Assembly (NCBI GenBank): GCA_032433765.1
Contig: JAVIAB010000160.1
Location: forward strand, 13,172,358-13,236,357
From: Megaustenia siamemsis
Lineage: Eukaryota > Mollusca > Gastropoda > Stylommatophora > Ariophantidae
Reading direction: 5' to 3'
DNA: 64,000 nt
Every line of letters starts with the position of its first letter. Positions within the stretch are counted from its first letter, which is position 1. The notes under the pieces are model-generated. The model worked only from the letters and a program-made list of their open reading frames with translations. It had not been told where the DNA came from and did no database searches. The position numbers were made by a program, and so were the translations under genes. Positions 37,880-48,511 of the stretch are shown here, in pieces.

Positions 37880-37980
37880 TGTTGGGAGTCAGAATGTCGA
37901 GTTATTGATTGATCACGTTATTTCTGGTCATCATCATTGTACTCCGAACATGTCCCTAATGTCGAACATTCGATGAATAA
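37880..37980 (-). mobile_element. Detached 3' end of LINE-A family
   Basis: The plus strand GTCATCATCATTGTACTCCG followed by AACATGTCC matches the 3' end of LINE-A at about 1766-1800 (CTCATCATCATTGCACTCCG, AACATGTCC). A GAGTTATTGATTGAT-like stretch at the terminus corresponds to the LINE-A terminal repeats. Only about 100 bp are present. Confidence 0.55.
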
Positions 37981-38084
37981 TTGAAGCAGTTAGAGACGTA
38001 CAGCTGACATATATGGGTAAAAGCACAACGTTTTACCAGAACGTATAGCAGCTTCAGATCTCCGTTGTAACAACCATTACTACA

Positions 38085-38325
38085 CATTCATTTTCAACTG
38101 GACAATAAAAAAAAAAAACATCGGGTTCGATCCTGATCAACCGCTTCCGGTTTCACCCAGCCTTATATGAGTACATAATTTTTTCTAGGAAAGTAAAGCG
38201 GCACGGGCGTAATACTGACCACATTACCCCAAAAATAATGTGCTGAAGTTCTAGAAAATTATGGCCACTAACACCATATTCCTTATAAGCCACTTGGCGT
38301 GACGGGCTCTTTACTTTTGTGTTTT
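38085..38325 (+). mobile_element. tRNA-derived SINE, family 1, copy 1
   Basis: The B-box-like GGGTTCGATCCTGATC is at about 38122. The body follows (TTTCACCCAGCC, GGAAAGTAAAGCGGCACGGG, CGTAATACTGACCACATTAC, CCACTTGGCGTGACGGGCTC) and the copy ends in TTTACTTTT. The A-box part is replaced by an A-run. It is in opposite orientation to copy 2 about 500 bp away. Confidence 0.75.
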
Positions 38326-38829
38326 TTCTTACACATGAACTAGTCTATACTGATATCAAAGCGAGCCGGAATCTAATAGTGAGTGCAAACCCAGCACAGC
38401 ACCCGTCTCCCCCACTCCCCCCACCACTAAACATAAATAAATTAAACCCCCGCTACAGTTAGATGTGTTGCAGACATAGCAGCTTTCTTTGAATTATGAC
38501 GTCAAATTGATTTAATCCCCACCACGCTGAAAGAGCAAATGTGGAAGAAATGAAGAATGTGTTTTCAGAACACAGAGAAGATGAGTAAACATCAAGTGAA
38601 CTTTTAAAAAGGGGACACAAGCAAAGATAGTCTCTATGTGCTTCATTCACGGCTTAGATATCATGGGTTCGTTCCATCTGCTCCGGTCAGACCAATTGTA
38701 AATATTTATAAGAGCTTAGAGTTCTCCACATCTCCACGGCATTTATAAGCTTTTGGGACTACAGTAAAGTGCACCGCTCAATCTTCTCAAATTACACCCG
38801 CCGGTGTTGAAAGTTCATCCAGGTATTTA

Positions 38830-39085
38830 AAAAAAGTAAAGAGCCCGGTCAGGCCAAGTGGCGTCTAGAGAATATGGTGTTACTGACCATGATTTTTTAC
38901 AGACTTTCGGAGCATGATTTTTGGGGTAATGTGGTCGGTATTACGCCCGTGCCGCTTACTTTCCCACAAAAAAAATGCAGTACCCATTTAAGGCTGGGTG
39001 AACCTGGAAACCGTCGATCAGGATCGAACTCGATCTCTTGTCCATTGTAGACAGTTCACTAACCACTGAGCTATCGCGGCTACCA
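38830..39085 (-). mobile_element. tRNA-derived SINE, family 1, copy 2 (best preserved)
   Basis: On the minus strand, starting near 39085, the copy has an A box (TAGCTCAGTGGTTAG) and a B box (GAGTTCGATCCTGATC) with tRNA-like spacing. The body then matches copy 1, and the copy ends with a GGGCTCTTTACTTTTTTT tail. RNA polymerase III transcription would be expected from such boxes. The copy is a good reference for the family. Confidence 0.8.
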
Positions 39086-39964
39086 CTCATCCGGTATTCA
39101 TGATTATAAAATCACCTACATATGTATGTTGCTTTACCAGCCCTCAATAACTATTTCTCCCAGGTCTTCCCTCTAACACCGTCGTTTATAAAACTAATAT
39201 ACATACACGTACCAGCGCTCTTTCACTCCTGGCCTGTGTTTTCGTTCAGTGTTGTCGATCAGTCTTGAATATTGCTCGCTTGATTTCAAATTAAGGCCGC
39301 TTATTAGGTAATATAACTTTATAGATTTTTAGTTGGCGCTGTCTGGTGATAGAGTTTAACGTGAATATCATGCCGCCAGTGACTGGAGTTGAAATGACGG
39401 GAATATGTAAGTGAACTTAAAAGTTTTGAGATAGAATTCCCGTAGCTCTTTCGCCCGCCTGTGTACAGAAACGTCCTATGATCGTGTAATGACGTCTTGG
39501 TTCGCATTGATTGATTTCGGTTCAATAGGAAATATCTAGCCGCCTGTGTAGCCGTTATTATTCTCCTGCAAGTGTCGTAAAGCGACGTGATCCACGTCTT
39601 TGTTCTTCAGACTAGGCCAGGGGGAGAGGTCATTTCGAAATATCATGACATTACAAATGAAGAATAAAAGATATCACAGATATGTGGGCACGGACGATCG
39701 AGGGGATTTGTTTCTCAAGGATTCTTCTAGCCATTCGCCAAATGTGAATCCAGGTCTACATTTGTAATCCTGTCTGTTCCATTAGCGCTAATGGGTCTGC
39801 GTAGTCTGCATGGGACCAGGGCTGCACGCGTTATAGTCCAGTTGTTGTTTGTGGCCAGACTTTTCTTTCTTCTACGTCGCCTGTACTAATTCTTTGTGTT
39901 TGTCAAGTCGATGCCGAGTAATTTCGAACACAGGAGTAGGTACACTCATATTTTTTTTTTTTAG
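39086..39964. other. Unassigned sequence
   Basis: About 880 bases with short open frames only. No gene recognised. Confidence 0.4.
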
Positions 39965-41255
39965 CGTTTACCCTTTAAGAGGGCTTACATGCGTGTGTCG
40001 CTAGTTTTACGTCCATGCCGCGATATCTGCGTGTGTCGCTAGTTTTACGTCCATGCCGCGATATCTGCGTGTGTCGCTAGTTTTACGTCCATGCCGCGAT
40101 ATCTGCGTGTGTCGCTAGTTTTACGTCCATGCCGCGATATCTGCGTGTGTCGCTAGTTTTACGTCCATGCCGCGATATCTGCGTGTGTCGCTAGTTTTAC
40201 GTCCATGCCGCGATATCTGCGTGTGTCGCTAGTTTTACGTCCATGCCGCGATATCTGCGTGTATCGCTAGTTATACGTCCATGCCGCGATATCTGCGTGT
40301 GTCGCTAGTTTTACGTCCAGGCCGCGATATCTGCGTGTGTCGCTAGTTTTACGTCCATGCCGCGATATCTGCGTGTATCGCTAGTTTTACGTCCATGCCG
40401 CGATATCTGCGTGTGTCGCTAGTTTTACGTCCAGGCCGCGATATCTGCGTGTGTCGCTAGTTTTACGTCCAGGCCGCGATATCTGCGTGTGTCGCTAGTT
40501 TTACGTCCATGCCGCGATATCTGCGTGTGTCGCTAGTTTTACGTCCATGCCGCGATATCTGCGTGTGTCGCTAGTTTTACGTCCAGGCCGCGATATCTGC
40601 GTGTGTCGCTAGTTTTACGTCCAGGCCGCGATATCTGCGTGTGTCGCTAGTTTTACGTCCAGGCCGCGATATCTGCGTGTGTCGCTAGTTTTACGTCCAG
40701 GCCGCGATATCTGCGTGTGTCGCTAGTTTTACGTCCATGCCGCGATATCTGCGTGTGTCGCTAGTTTTACGTCCAGGCCGCGATATCTGCGTGTGTCGCT
40801 AGTTTTACGTCCAGGCCGCGATATCTGCGTGTGTCGCTAGTTTTACGTCCATGCCGCGATATCTGCGTGTGTCGCTAGTTTTACGTCCATGCCGCGATAT
40901 CTGCGCGTTTCGGCACGAAACATCCCTCTTCAGCATAGGTAGATTTGCCTAACCACTTTTGCCTGGTCAGCGCCCATTTTTGGCCGCTAATTTTTTACTT
41001 CAACTGGCAACGGCTCTTTAACGTGCGCGACTACACTCGGGACCTCCTATTTTTCACCATTGTCCGAGAGGGCTAGACATCAGATCTCACTACTCTGAGG
41101 CACGGGAAGGGTCAAGTCACGAAGAAACCAACGAATTCGAAGTGAACAACTCTTCCACCCCCTCACGCCTTTTCCCCTTAATTCCTCCTTAATGACGGGA
41201 TTCTAACACTAAATCGTCTTGTCCAACAGTCGACGCCTTAACTCTAGACCACCCA
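39965..41255 (-). mobile_element. tRNA-derived SINE, family 2, copy 2, with internal satellite
   Basis: The head is near 41255. On the minus strand it shows a GGTGGTCTAGAGTTAAGG A-box-like segment and a GTGTTAGAATCCCG B-box-like segment. The body continues down to about 40905 and the tail, around 39965-39990, flanks an expanded 38-bp array. The segment that is repeated corresponds to one copy of GTGTCACTAGTTTACAG...TTTGCGCCTTTCGG in copy 1 (32950-33000). Confidence 0.65.
39990..40905. repeat. 38-bp satellite
   Basis: About 24 near-identical copies of a 38-bp unit (GTGTGTCGCTAGTTTTACGT, CCATGCCGCGATATCTGC). The main variant is CCAGGCCGCG. It is much richer in G+C and CpG than its surroundings. 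It lies inside a SINE family 2 copy. Confidence 0.95.
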
Positions 41256-41749
41256 TTCTTTCTCCACAGATATTTGGTATCGTACAGGTCTCTGTTGTAA
41301 AGCTGAATTAGCGTGGACAAATGAACCTAACATTGTGCGCAGTAGCCTTACAAAGAGAAGATAACACAGTACCAAGCACAGTTTGATACTAGCTAACCTC
41401 GGGAAGCAACTGTTGATTCAACGTCATCTAGTCACTATAATAGAACGCTGTTTCAAGGGTTCCCAAACATTCAGACTAGCAACCCTAAATACTGCGAGTT
41501 GAGGAAGATGTGATCATTCGTTTCGATAGACATGCTGTTTGATTATAGTGACCATGATGGTGATAATGAAACATTTAAAAATGTAGGATCATGCTAAAAT
41601 TTGTAAATGATTTTACTAGCTGCTGTTAAGTTTCACCTTCTTTACCAGTGAAAGTAATATAAAGAGTTATGTAGTGTTATAAAGTTATGTAGTGTTACGT
41701 AGAATTTCCGCTGTCGTGTGTGTAGAACCTATATAGATAAACCTGAAAA

Positions 41750-42520
41750 TAAGGCGGAGAAAGCATGCCAGGTGATAGTAGAACTCTTTATAATGCACAG
41801 AAGATGCTAACGAACACTTTACATCTAGTGGGGTACCAGTGTGAACAAATGTGGAGCCATATCAACGTTAAGTGAATTAAATATAGCCACATTGGGCTGA
41901 ACACTTGAAGGAAATCCTTCATCGTCCAATACAAGGCATATTAGAGATGTTGCTGCCAACACATCACCTCACAGTTAGATATACATGTAGATGATGTCAC
42001 TTTTAATGAAGTAGCGACGTGTAAGGCTCAAGGCTAACAACAAGCCTGCAGGTGAAGATGATATAACATTCGAGATGCTGAAAGCAATGGATAGTCATAA
42101 CTTAAAAACATCCGAGGAAAAGGTTTAACGCAATATCGCAAGAAGAAATGGTACCTACACAGTGAAAAAAGATGTATGATTATCAAATTTCCCAAAAAGG
42201 ACAGTCTGAAGGATTGCAACAACGTGACTCTTCTATGAGTTGCCTCTACAGTATTCTGTAAGATCATCATGAACAGAATCAAAGATACAGTAGACTTTGC
42301 TGTACAAGATCATCATGAACAGAATCAAAGATACAGTAGACTTTGCTGTACATGAAGAACAAGTAGAATTTATAAAGGACGAAGCTGTCTTCATAATATT
42401 TTAACCCTAAGTTTATAATAGAAGACCCTATAGAAAAACAGAGACCACTCATTCTAAAAAATCATTGATTTCTGAAAAGGCTTTCGACAACATACACAGA
42501 GACTCATTGTAGAACATATT
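41750..42520 (+). mobile_element. LINE RT N-terminal fragment, plus strand (LINE-H)
   Basis: Across frames the plus strand gives WAEHLKEILHRP, then NNKPAGEDDITFEMLKAM, a KDCNN...TLL...VFCKIIMNRIKD region, EEQVEFIKDE (RT motif EQAGFR) and SEKAFDNIHRDSL (motif A). This is the N-terminal half of an RT domain with frequent stops. A perfect 46-bp direct duplication at about 42258-42349 repeats the MNRIKD segment. Everything after motif A is missing, and the next 700 bp hold a LINE in the opposite orientation. Confidence 0.7.
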
Positions 42521-43250
42521 CATAGTTGATATTTTTGAATGCTTTGTCATTTCTCTTATTTCTACACTCGGTAGTGGTTATTTTTCTTATTATTCTTGAG
42601 TCTAGAGTCCATGTCTGACATTGGTAGCACACGTTATGATAAAGATTGTATTGAAGAGTGCCCGTTTTTGCCACTAGTTTTATTTCCTCTTTGGACAGCA
42701 ATTGCGATAGTTACCATATGATTTAATAATCTTTGTTGAATCCTGAGTCCTATTTCTGCTGCTTGTGAATTGTTTTTTGCCACTAGACTTTCCAGACATT
42801 TAAATTCCTCCACGTCGTTTCATTCGGTGTCACCTATCATTATCATGATGTTCTGTTTCTCTTTTGCGATATTCATGACTTCTGCCTTGTTGATGTTGAT
42901 TTCTATGTTATATTAGTTACTTTTGCTGTTAAGTCTGTTTATTTCTTCTTGTAGGTCTTCTATTTTTTTCCGTGTGTTAGTGCTTGTTCGTTTGCAAATA
43001 GAAAGAAGCTTATCAGTCTCATGTGTCTGCCATCGATTGGCTAACCTACCTATGTAGTCATATGTAATCAATAGGGTTGAGAGTACGCCACCCCTTTCTT
43101 ACTCTTGTTCTATCTTCTGTTCTGACAGTGCAGCTGCTGTTGATGTAGATACTTTTACATAGATTGCTTACTCCGTATGTTGTTAATACCGCCCATATTT
43201 GTTCTCTGTTTACTCGGTCGAATTCTTTTACTTGGCCTGTAAAAGTACGT
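42520..43250 (-). mobile_element. LINE RT fragment, minus strand (LINE-I)
   Basis: From 43250 downward the minus strand reads KEFDRVNREQIWAVLTTYG (motif A), CTVRTEDRTRVRKG in the motif B area (strongly degraded), and finally at 42701-42504 VAKTGTLQ, CQTWTLDSRIIRKITTTE, the post-RT block. Stops and frame changes are frequent. It meets LINE-H head to tail at about 42520. The two fragments overlap little in RT coverage and look like different families. Confidence 0.65.
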
Positions 43251-43329
43251 ACACATTTTTATTGTGTTCTTGGGACTAACGGGAGAAAAGTTGTCATGGG
43301 CCGTGTCTTTAGACAGACATGAACAAACA

Positions 43330-43930
43330 TCGTTTGGTGTAGCGTCTGATGACTAACTTGAAGATTCACTTCAGAATTGTTATCCTAACAGCGGCTATTG
43401 TTGGCTTACTCTTTTCAATTTTAAACTGCCAAATGTTCTTTAACGTTCGCGAGTGCACACTGGACCTCCTTTTTCGCTGTTTTCCGAGAGGCCTAGACAT
43501 TGAATCTCACTTCTACCAAAAGACGAGAGGAGAGTAAAATCACAAGGAAACTACGAGTTCCGTTTTTTAAACATCCCCACCGCCTGAGACGGGAATCCTC
43601 TTTTTCTTCTGCTATCATGACGTCATTCAATAGGATTCCGGGCTCTCCGATGAAGGCTGATATCTATTTCTGTGATTCCGGTGCGCCGTCGAGTTTCTCA
43701 TCCAGGAAGAGATCGCAGGCCTCATTGACATACTCAGGCCTGTGCACAGGAAACAGGTCTGTAAAACGTGTTCTGATATCATGTCATCTAGCTATGGTAC
43801 AGTGGCATTGGCTGGTTGTTCCTATTTTGAGTTTAGTGAACATTTAATTTCTCATTCATAATGGGAATCGAGCCTGGGACCTTCCTGTCCAGAGCCAACG
43901 TCTTACCTCTAGAAAATTCAGCCTTCCATA
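43330..43930 (-). mobile_element. tRNA-derived SINE, family 2, copy 3, split by a LINE
   Basis: The head at about 43930 has, on the minus strand, an A-box-like TCTAGAGGTAAG and a B box (CAGGCTCGATTCCC), the best B box of the family here. Immediately after GATTCCC a 265-bp LINE tail (43598-43862) is inserted. The SINE resumes at 43597 and continues with the family body to about 43330. Confidence 0.7.
43598..43862 (-). mobile_element. LINE-P family 3' tail inserted in a SINE
   Basis: On the minus strand this is homologous to 63205-63470 (TGTTCA.C.AA.TCAAAATAGG, ACAACCAGCC.ATGCCACTGTAC). It ends in an AGAAGAAAAAGAG tail. It is flanked by the 7-bp duplication GGGAATC at 43591-43597 and 43863-43869, so the ends are exact. 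The copy is 5'-truncated and noncoding. Confidence 0.8.
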
Positions 43931-44990
43931 CCATAAAATGACGTGCAGGTGCATTCTTGTCCTGCTTTGTTACTTAGCTGGTTGCTATATAACGTATATC
44001 TACACTCGTGGTTGTCTGTGCGCGTCATTGGAAGGAACACAGAACTTGCTAATCGTCACGTGAAATCAGCGCACTTTCGCGGCCAGTAAATATACAGTCA
44101 CGCAACATGAGATATATAAGCTGCTTCGTGAGTCGCTTTGCCAACTGACGTTCACGTTCACAACCAGGAGATAGGCCTGTCTTTATGACGTAGTCTGGCG
44201 TGGAAAGGTCATAGTTATAAAGAGTCAAGGTCAAGGATACACCGCTTTATTTTTAACTGTTGTTGTCTTTGTTTCTTTGCTTCAACAGCTTCCAGGCTTT
44301 TGCACATTTTGGCGTAGTCATTGTATTGCCTGGGGGTTTGTGGATTTCCTGCCTCTTAAAGTTTGCAATCTGTAAACATTACATTTTAAATTAGGATTTG
44401 CCTGCAATTATTTGATTTTGAAATTAACCCTTAGTTCAGACATGATGTCATCTCTTTTCAGTATTCAACTGTCAGTACTTTTATGTATATATTCAACATG
44501 AACACGGGACTTTTATCTTCATTGCGGTGTGTATACATAAAACCAGTAAATAGGTATAATAGCACATTGTGCTGTAACATAAGAACGTGTGTTAGGAATG
44601 TTTCGTTATAAAAGATCATTCCGGGTTAACATTTGTTGTTGTTAATCCAGCATCATCTGGCAGCATATCTTTTATTGACCCAATGCAAGCTGCTACTTAA
44701 TTTACCTCTCTTCGCTCTCCTTCCTCTACCCATTTCCTTAACGTAAATATCCTCTAAAGAAACAATCTAGTCCCACTTCATATGTAATCTCCAATACTTG
44801 GAGAACTAGGGTCTACTTTTCAGAAAGGAAATAGTTGCTGGTCTAGAAGTAAGTTCGTGGTCAAGGATGGTTTTTTGTTTATGTGGACGATGCATTTTTA
44901 TGGATATGTGGTCGCACTGGTATTGTCATTGGTTTGGTGGCTGAATGGGTACTCCACTATAACAACATCTGGCGTCAAACATCGGTATAG
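43931..44990. other. Unassigned sequence
   Basis: About 1.06 kb without recognised genes or repeats. Confidence 0.4.
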
Positions 44991-45012
44991 GTTCGGTCAT
45001 CTCATGGATATA

Positions 45013-45152
45013 AGTATAAGTATATATATATATTATATATATATATTATATATATATAATATATATATATTATGTGTGTGTGTGTGTGTATATGAGAATA
45101 TAAATAACGAGAGTATAAATACCACGAACATAAATACATATCTATCTATCTA

Positions 45153-45194
<42 letters not shown>

Positions 45195-45195
45195 C

Positions 45196-45259
<64 letters not shown>

Positions 45260-45345
45260 GGTCCGTCCGTCCGTCCGTCCGTCCGTCCGTCCGTCCGTCC
45301 GTCCGTCCGTCCGTCCGTCCGTCTATCTGCCTGCCTGCCTGCCTG
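45013..45345. repeat. Compound microsatellite: (TA)n, (TG)n, (TCTG)n, (TCCG)n, (CTGC)n
   Basis: TA-rich tract at 45020-45075, TG tract to 45090, TCTA/TCTG repeats at 45142-45258 with one TCCTG interruption, then TCCG repeats at 45258-45325 and CTGC repeats. Open frames on both strands (LSVCLSV and TDRQTDRQ) are artefacts. Confidence 0.95.
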
Positions 45346-45607
45346 CCTGATCTATTGTCCTTTCGAGCCCAAGATTGCACATAGGGCAGAACCAGAACCT
45401 CAAAAACAGAAACCTTGCATGCCAAAATGGCACATATTGCAGAGATCACTGCTTCTAAAATCTATGGCTCTGTTTCCATTACAATAATTTAACAATGACA
45501 GCTTGTCAAGCCATCGATCAACCTCCTTAGTCGCCTCTTATGACATGCTTGAAAGGTCACAGTGTCACTATTCTTTACTCATAATGAGGCCCCGGTAACA
45601 CACAGGA

Positions 45608-45608
45608 T

Positions 45609-45653
<45 letters not shown>

Positions 45654-45656
45654 AAT
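45608..45656. repeat. (CA)n(TA)n microsatellite
   Basis: A dinucleotide tract directly before the duplicated TA-rich unit that hosts the SINE at 45687. Confidence 0.9.
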
Positions 45657-46006
45657 ATGTTTTTACATTCGTGTATACAATGATATCCAGCCATTAATGG
45701 GTACCGGATTTTTTTATGGGAAAGTAAAGCAGCATGGGCATAATACCGACCACATTACCCCAAAAATCATGTGCCGAAGGTCAGTAAAATGTATGGTCAC
45801 TAACACCATAATCCCTATACGCCACTTGGCGCGACGGGGGTACTTTACTTTTTTTAAATACAATGATATAATATTTTCGCGGTATATAAAGTGTTTTTTA
45901 GAATTAGATAAACATAATGGGTCGTCTCCTAAGTGTTACATTTCAATGTGCTTATACAATTATATATCTTTTTAGAGGGTTTTGTTATCAAGTGATATAA
46001 ATACCA

Positions 46007-46067
<61 letters not shown>

Positions 46068-47160
46068 TATTTTTTTTCCTATGGAAAAAGGGGGGGGGGT
46101 GAAATAAAAACTCAGACCCGAACACCTAGCGGCGACTTCGCTGGACAAGCTGCCTTTATTCTCCGATCTTACAACTCCCCCGGCATACACCAGTAAAGGG
46201 AAATGCCGTAAAGATAGTGTGTATAAATATATATATATATATATATGTATTTCTGTATATGCTTATATTGTGATATGTTAAGGTCATATCTTAGCTGTGT
46301 TCGCTATTAAATGATACACTGTAACACATCTATTTATATCTCCAGATAAAATGCCTATTAACACATTGATATAAGTCTGCGTGGCTTTAGGTAGCGCCTA
46401 TTCACTTATTGATTTATCTCATGCACAACTCTTCTTTGTAACACGTCCGTTGTATTGTTTTTTATTGTAATATTTGTTTTTTTCAATTAACACCTTTTTT
46501 TTTCTTAAGGCCTTTCCTGTTGTCACATTTCCTGTTCTCTTGCCATATCCCTGGCTATGTTTTATCTATATTGGCAGCGCGGGCAATCACACATTCATAC
46601 CGCCCTTTACTCTCACTCACTTAGCGTGTCCTACCAAGCCCACTCGGCGGTTCTTCCATAGAGCTTGGACTTCGGTCTGTCTTATTGGATTGACTTAACG
46701 TTCACGAGTTAGACTTGTCAGTTTGGTGATATGACGCAGTTGTTATCAAATGATATCATGAGTCGTCTGTTAGCCTTACAATGTGCATTTTCGGTTATAT
46801 AAATATGTTTTTTACATTCGTGTATACAATGATATAATGAGTCTGTTCTTTTTCGCGGTATATAAAGTGCTTTTAGAATTATGATATAAAGTTCTGTTTT
46901 TGAAATTAGATACAAATAATGGGTCGTCTCCTAAGTGTTACATTTCAATGTGCTTATACAATTATATATCTTTTTAGAGGATCGTGTTATCAAATGATAT
47001 AATAATTCTTTTTCACGGTATATAAAGTGCTTTCAGTATGCATTTTTACATTGGTGTTTTGAAATTAGATAAACATAATGGGTCGTTTCCTGTTACATCT
47101 CACTGTGCTTATACAATTATACATCTTTTTATTGGGTCGTCTTTTAACATAAAACATTCT
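45650..47160. repeat. Locally duplicated AT-rich unit, three to four copies
   Basis: A unit with ATACAATGATATAAT, CGCGGTATATAAAGTG, AATGGGTCGTCTCC and TTACATTTCAATGTGCTTAT occurs at 45650-45990 (with the SINE inside) and 46800-46985, and in partial form at 46735-46800 and 46985-47155. TA microsatellites at 46012-46060 and 46225-46250 and a G-run near 46090 lie between the copies. No gene. Confidence 0.8.
45687..45857 (+). mobile_element. tRNA-derived SINE, family 1, copy 3 (5'-truncated)
   Basis: It starts at CCAGCCATTAATGGGTACCG within the family body and ends with ACTTTTTTTAA. It is flanked by the 12-bp duplication ATACAATGATAT at 45675-45686 and 45858-45869. A paralogous copy of the host sequence without the SINE is present at about 46816-46850, which confirms the insertion boundaries. 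Confidence 0.85.
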
Positions 47161-47389
47161 TATATGATTGTAGTATGAAATATACTTTACATTTATGTTC
47201 GTTTCTAGTCTTTATGGGAAATGTGAACACAACAAACAAATCTCTAAGTCAATCATCTTGGCCACAGAGTTGTCACATGTGTGGAACTGTGCTGGTTGTA
47301 ACAATAATCATGGTTGTGTTATGTTTTTTTTTTAACGTCGATTTAATTTTTGAACAAAAAGGGAAATTGTAAGTAAGTAACCACATATT

Positions 47390-47650
47390 TTAGATACATG
47401 TGTGATAAATGAAATGTAAGCGTAACAGAGATTATAGATAAATGAGTGATAAATTAAATGTAAGCGTGACAGAGATTATAGATAAATGTGTGATAAATGA
47501 AATGTAAGCGTGGCAGGGATTACAGATAAATGAGTGATAAATTAAATGTAAGCGTGATAGAGATTATAGATAAATGAGTGATAAATTAAAAGTAAGCATG
47601 GCAGGGATTATAGATAAATGTGTGATAAATTAAATGTAATCGTGACAGAA
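47390..47650. repeat. 44-bp tandem repeat
   Basis: About six copies of a 44-bp unit (GAGTGATAAATTAAATGTAA, GCGTGACAGAGATTATAG, ATAAAT). Confidence 0.9.
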
Positions 47651-47728
47651 AATGCCTTTTGTGATCTCTCTTGTACACAAGTAAATAAGGAAATGGTGTC
47701 TTCATAATGATTTCTATTGTAGCTACTG

Positions 47729-47854
47729 ACAGAGAGGTAACGGTCAGGGAAATATCGTCATTTCGTTTATGTGAAAACACGTAAATGATCCCAGAGAGAA
47801 AACAGTCAGGGAAATAGCGTAATTTCGTTGATGTGAAAACGCGTAAATGATCCC
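47729..47854. repeat. 62-bp tandem duplication
   Basis: Two copies of a unit that includes GTCAGGGAAATA, CGT.ATTTCGTT.ATGTGAA and CGTAAATGATCCC. Confidence 0.85.
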
Positions 47855-47974
47855 AGAGAGGAATGTCAAATACAGAGTTTAAGAAGAGAACAACGTCATA
47901 GTTGGGGGATTTCTCGGCTCAATGAAATTATCCATGAGCTCACCTGGGAAATCCAGCCAGCACCATTTTCTCGC

Positions 47975-48283
47975 TTGTCCAAACCCGTTAGGTTTATATT
48001 TTCTCGGTAGACATAACCCATTAGGTTTATATTTTCTCGCTAGTTCTAACCCGTTAGGTTTATATTTTCTCGCTGGTCCTAACCCGTTAGGTTTATATTT
48101 TCTCGCTTGTCCAACCCGTTAGGTTTATATTTTCTCGCTAGTTCTAACCCGTTAGGTTTATATTTTCTCGCTAGTTCTAACCCGTTAGGTTTATATTTTC
48201 TCGCTAGTCCTAACCCGTTAGGTTTGTAGAGCTTCTTCCACAACCTTCTTCCACAACCTTCTTCCACAACCTTCTTCCACAGG
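47975..48283. repeat. 33-bp minisatellite followed by a 13-bp repeat
   Basis: About eight units of 33 bp (CTAACCCGTTAGGTTTATAT, TTTCTCGCTAGTT) at 47975-48225, then four copies of CTTCTTCCACAAC. The NPLGLYFLA open frame on one strand and its KYKPNGL partner on the other are artefacts of the repeat. Confidence 0.9.
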
Positions 48284-48396
48284 ATTAGTCAAGTAATTGC
48301 GGTGCTGCGGTAAAGCTGGTGAGTTGAAAGCTTGTTATTAACGTTCTACCATTCCTTTATTCCTCGTGGTAATTCTACTCTACAGCGCAGTTTGTT

Positions 48397-48511
48397 GGGA
48401 GCAACCAACGGTATACAAGTTTCTCTTATTTGTAAATAAGACAGTCATGTCAGTTATTTCATTGTTTAGCTGGGCATCATTTAATGTAAAGCTAGTAGGT
48501 TGGTTGCTTCC
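48397..48511. repeat. Short inverted repeat
   Basis: GGGAGCAACCAAC at 48397-48409 pairs with GTTGGTTGCTTCC at 48499-48511 with one mismatch, around a loop of about 90 bp. It could be a very small MITE or chance. Confidence 0.4.

Noticed and set aside
41750..43250. Twin-priming inversion of one LINE
   Set aside because: The inverted 5' part would have to lie upstream of the 3' part; here it lies downstream, and motif A sequences differ between the pieces.
45150..45449. TDRQ-repeat protein on the minus strand
   Set aside because: A direct translation of a tetranucleotide microsatellite.
47975..48225. Telomere-like repeat
   Set aside because: CCGTTAGG-bearing units are 33 bp long and contain no consecutive TTAGGG-type hexamers.
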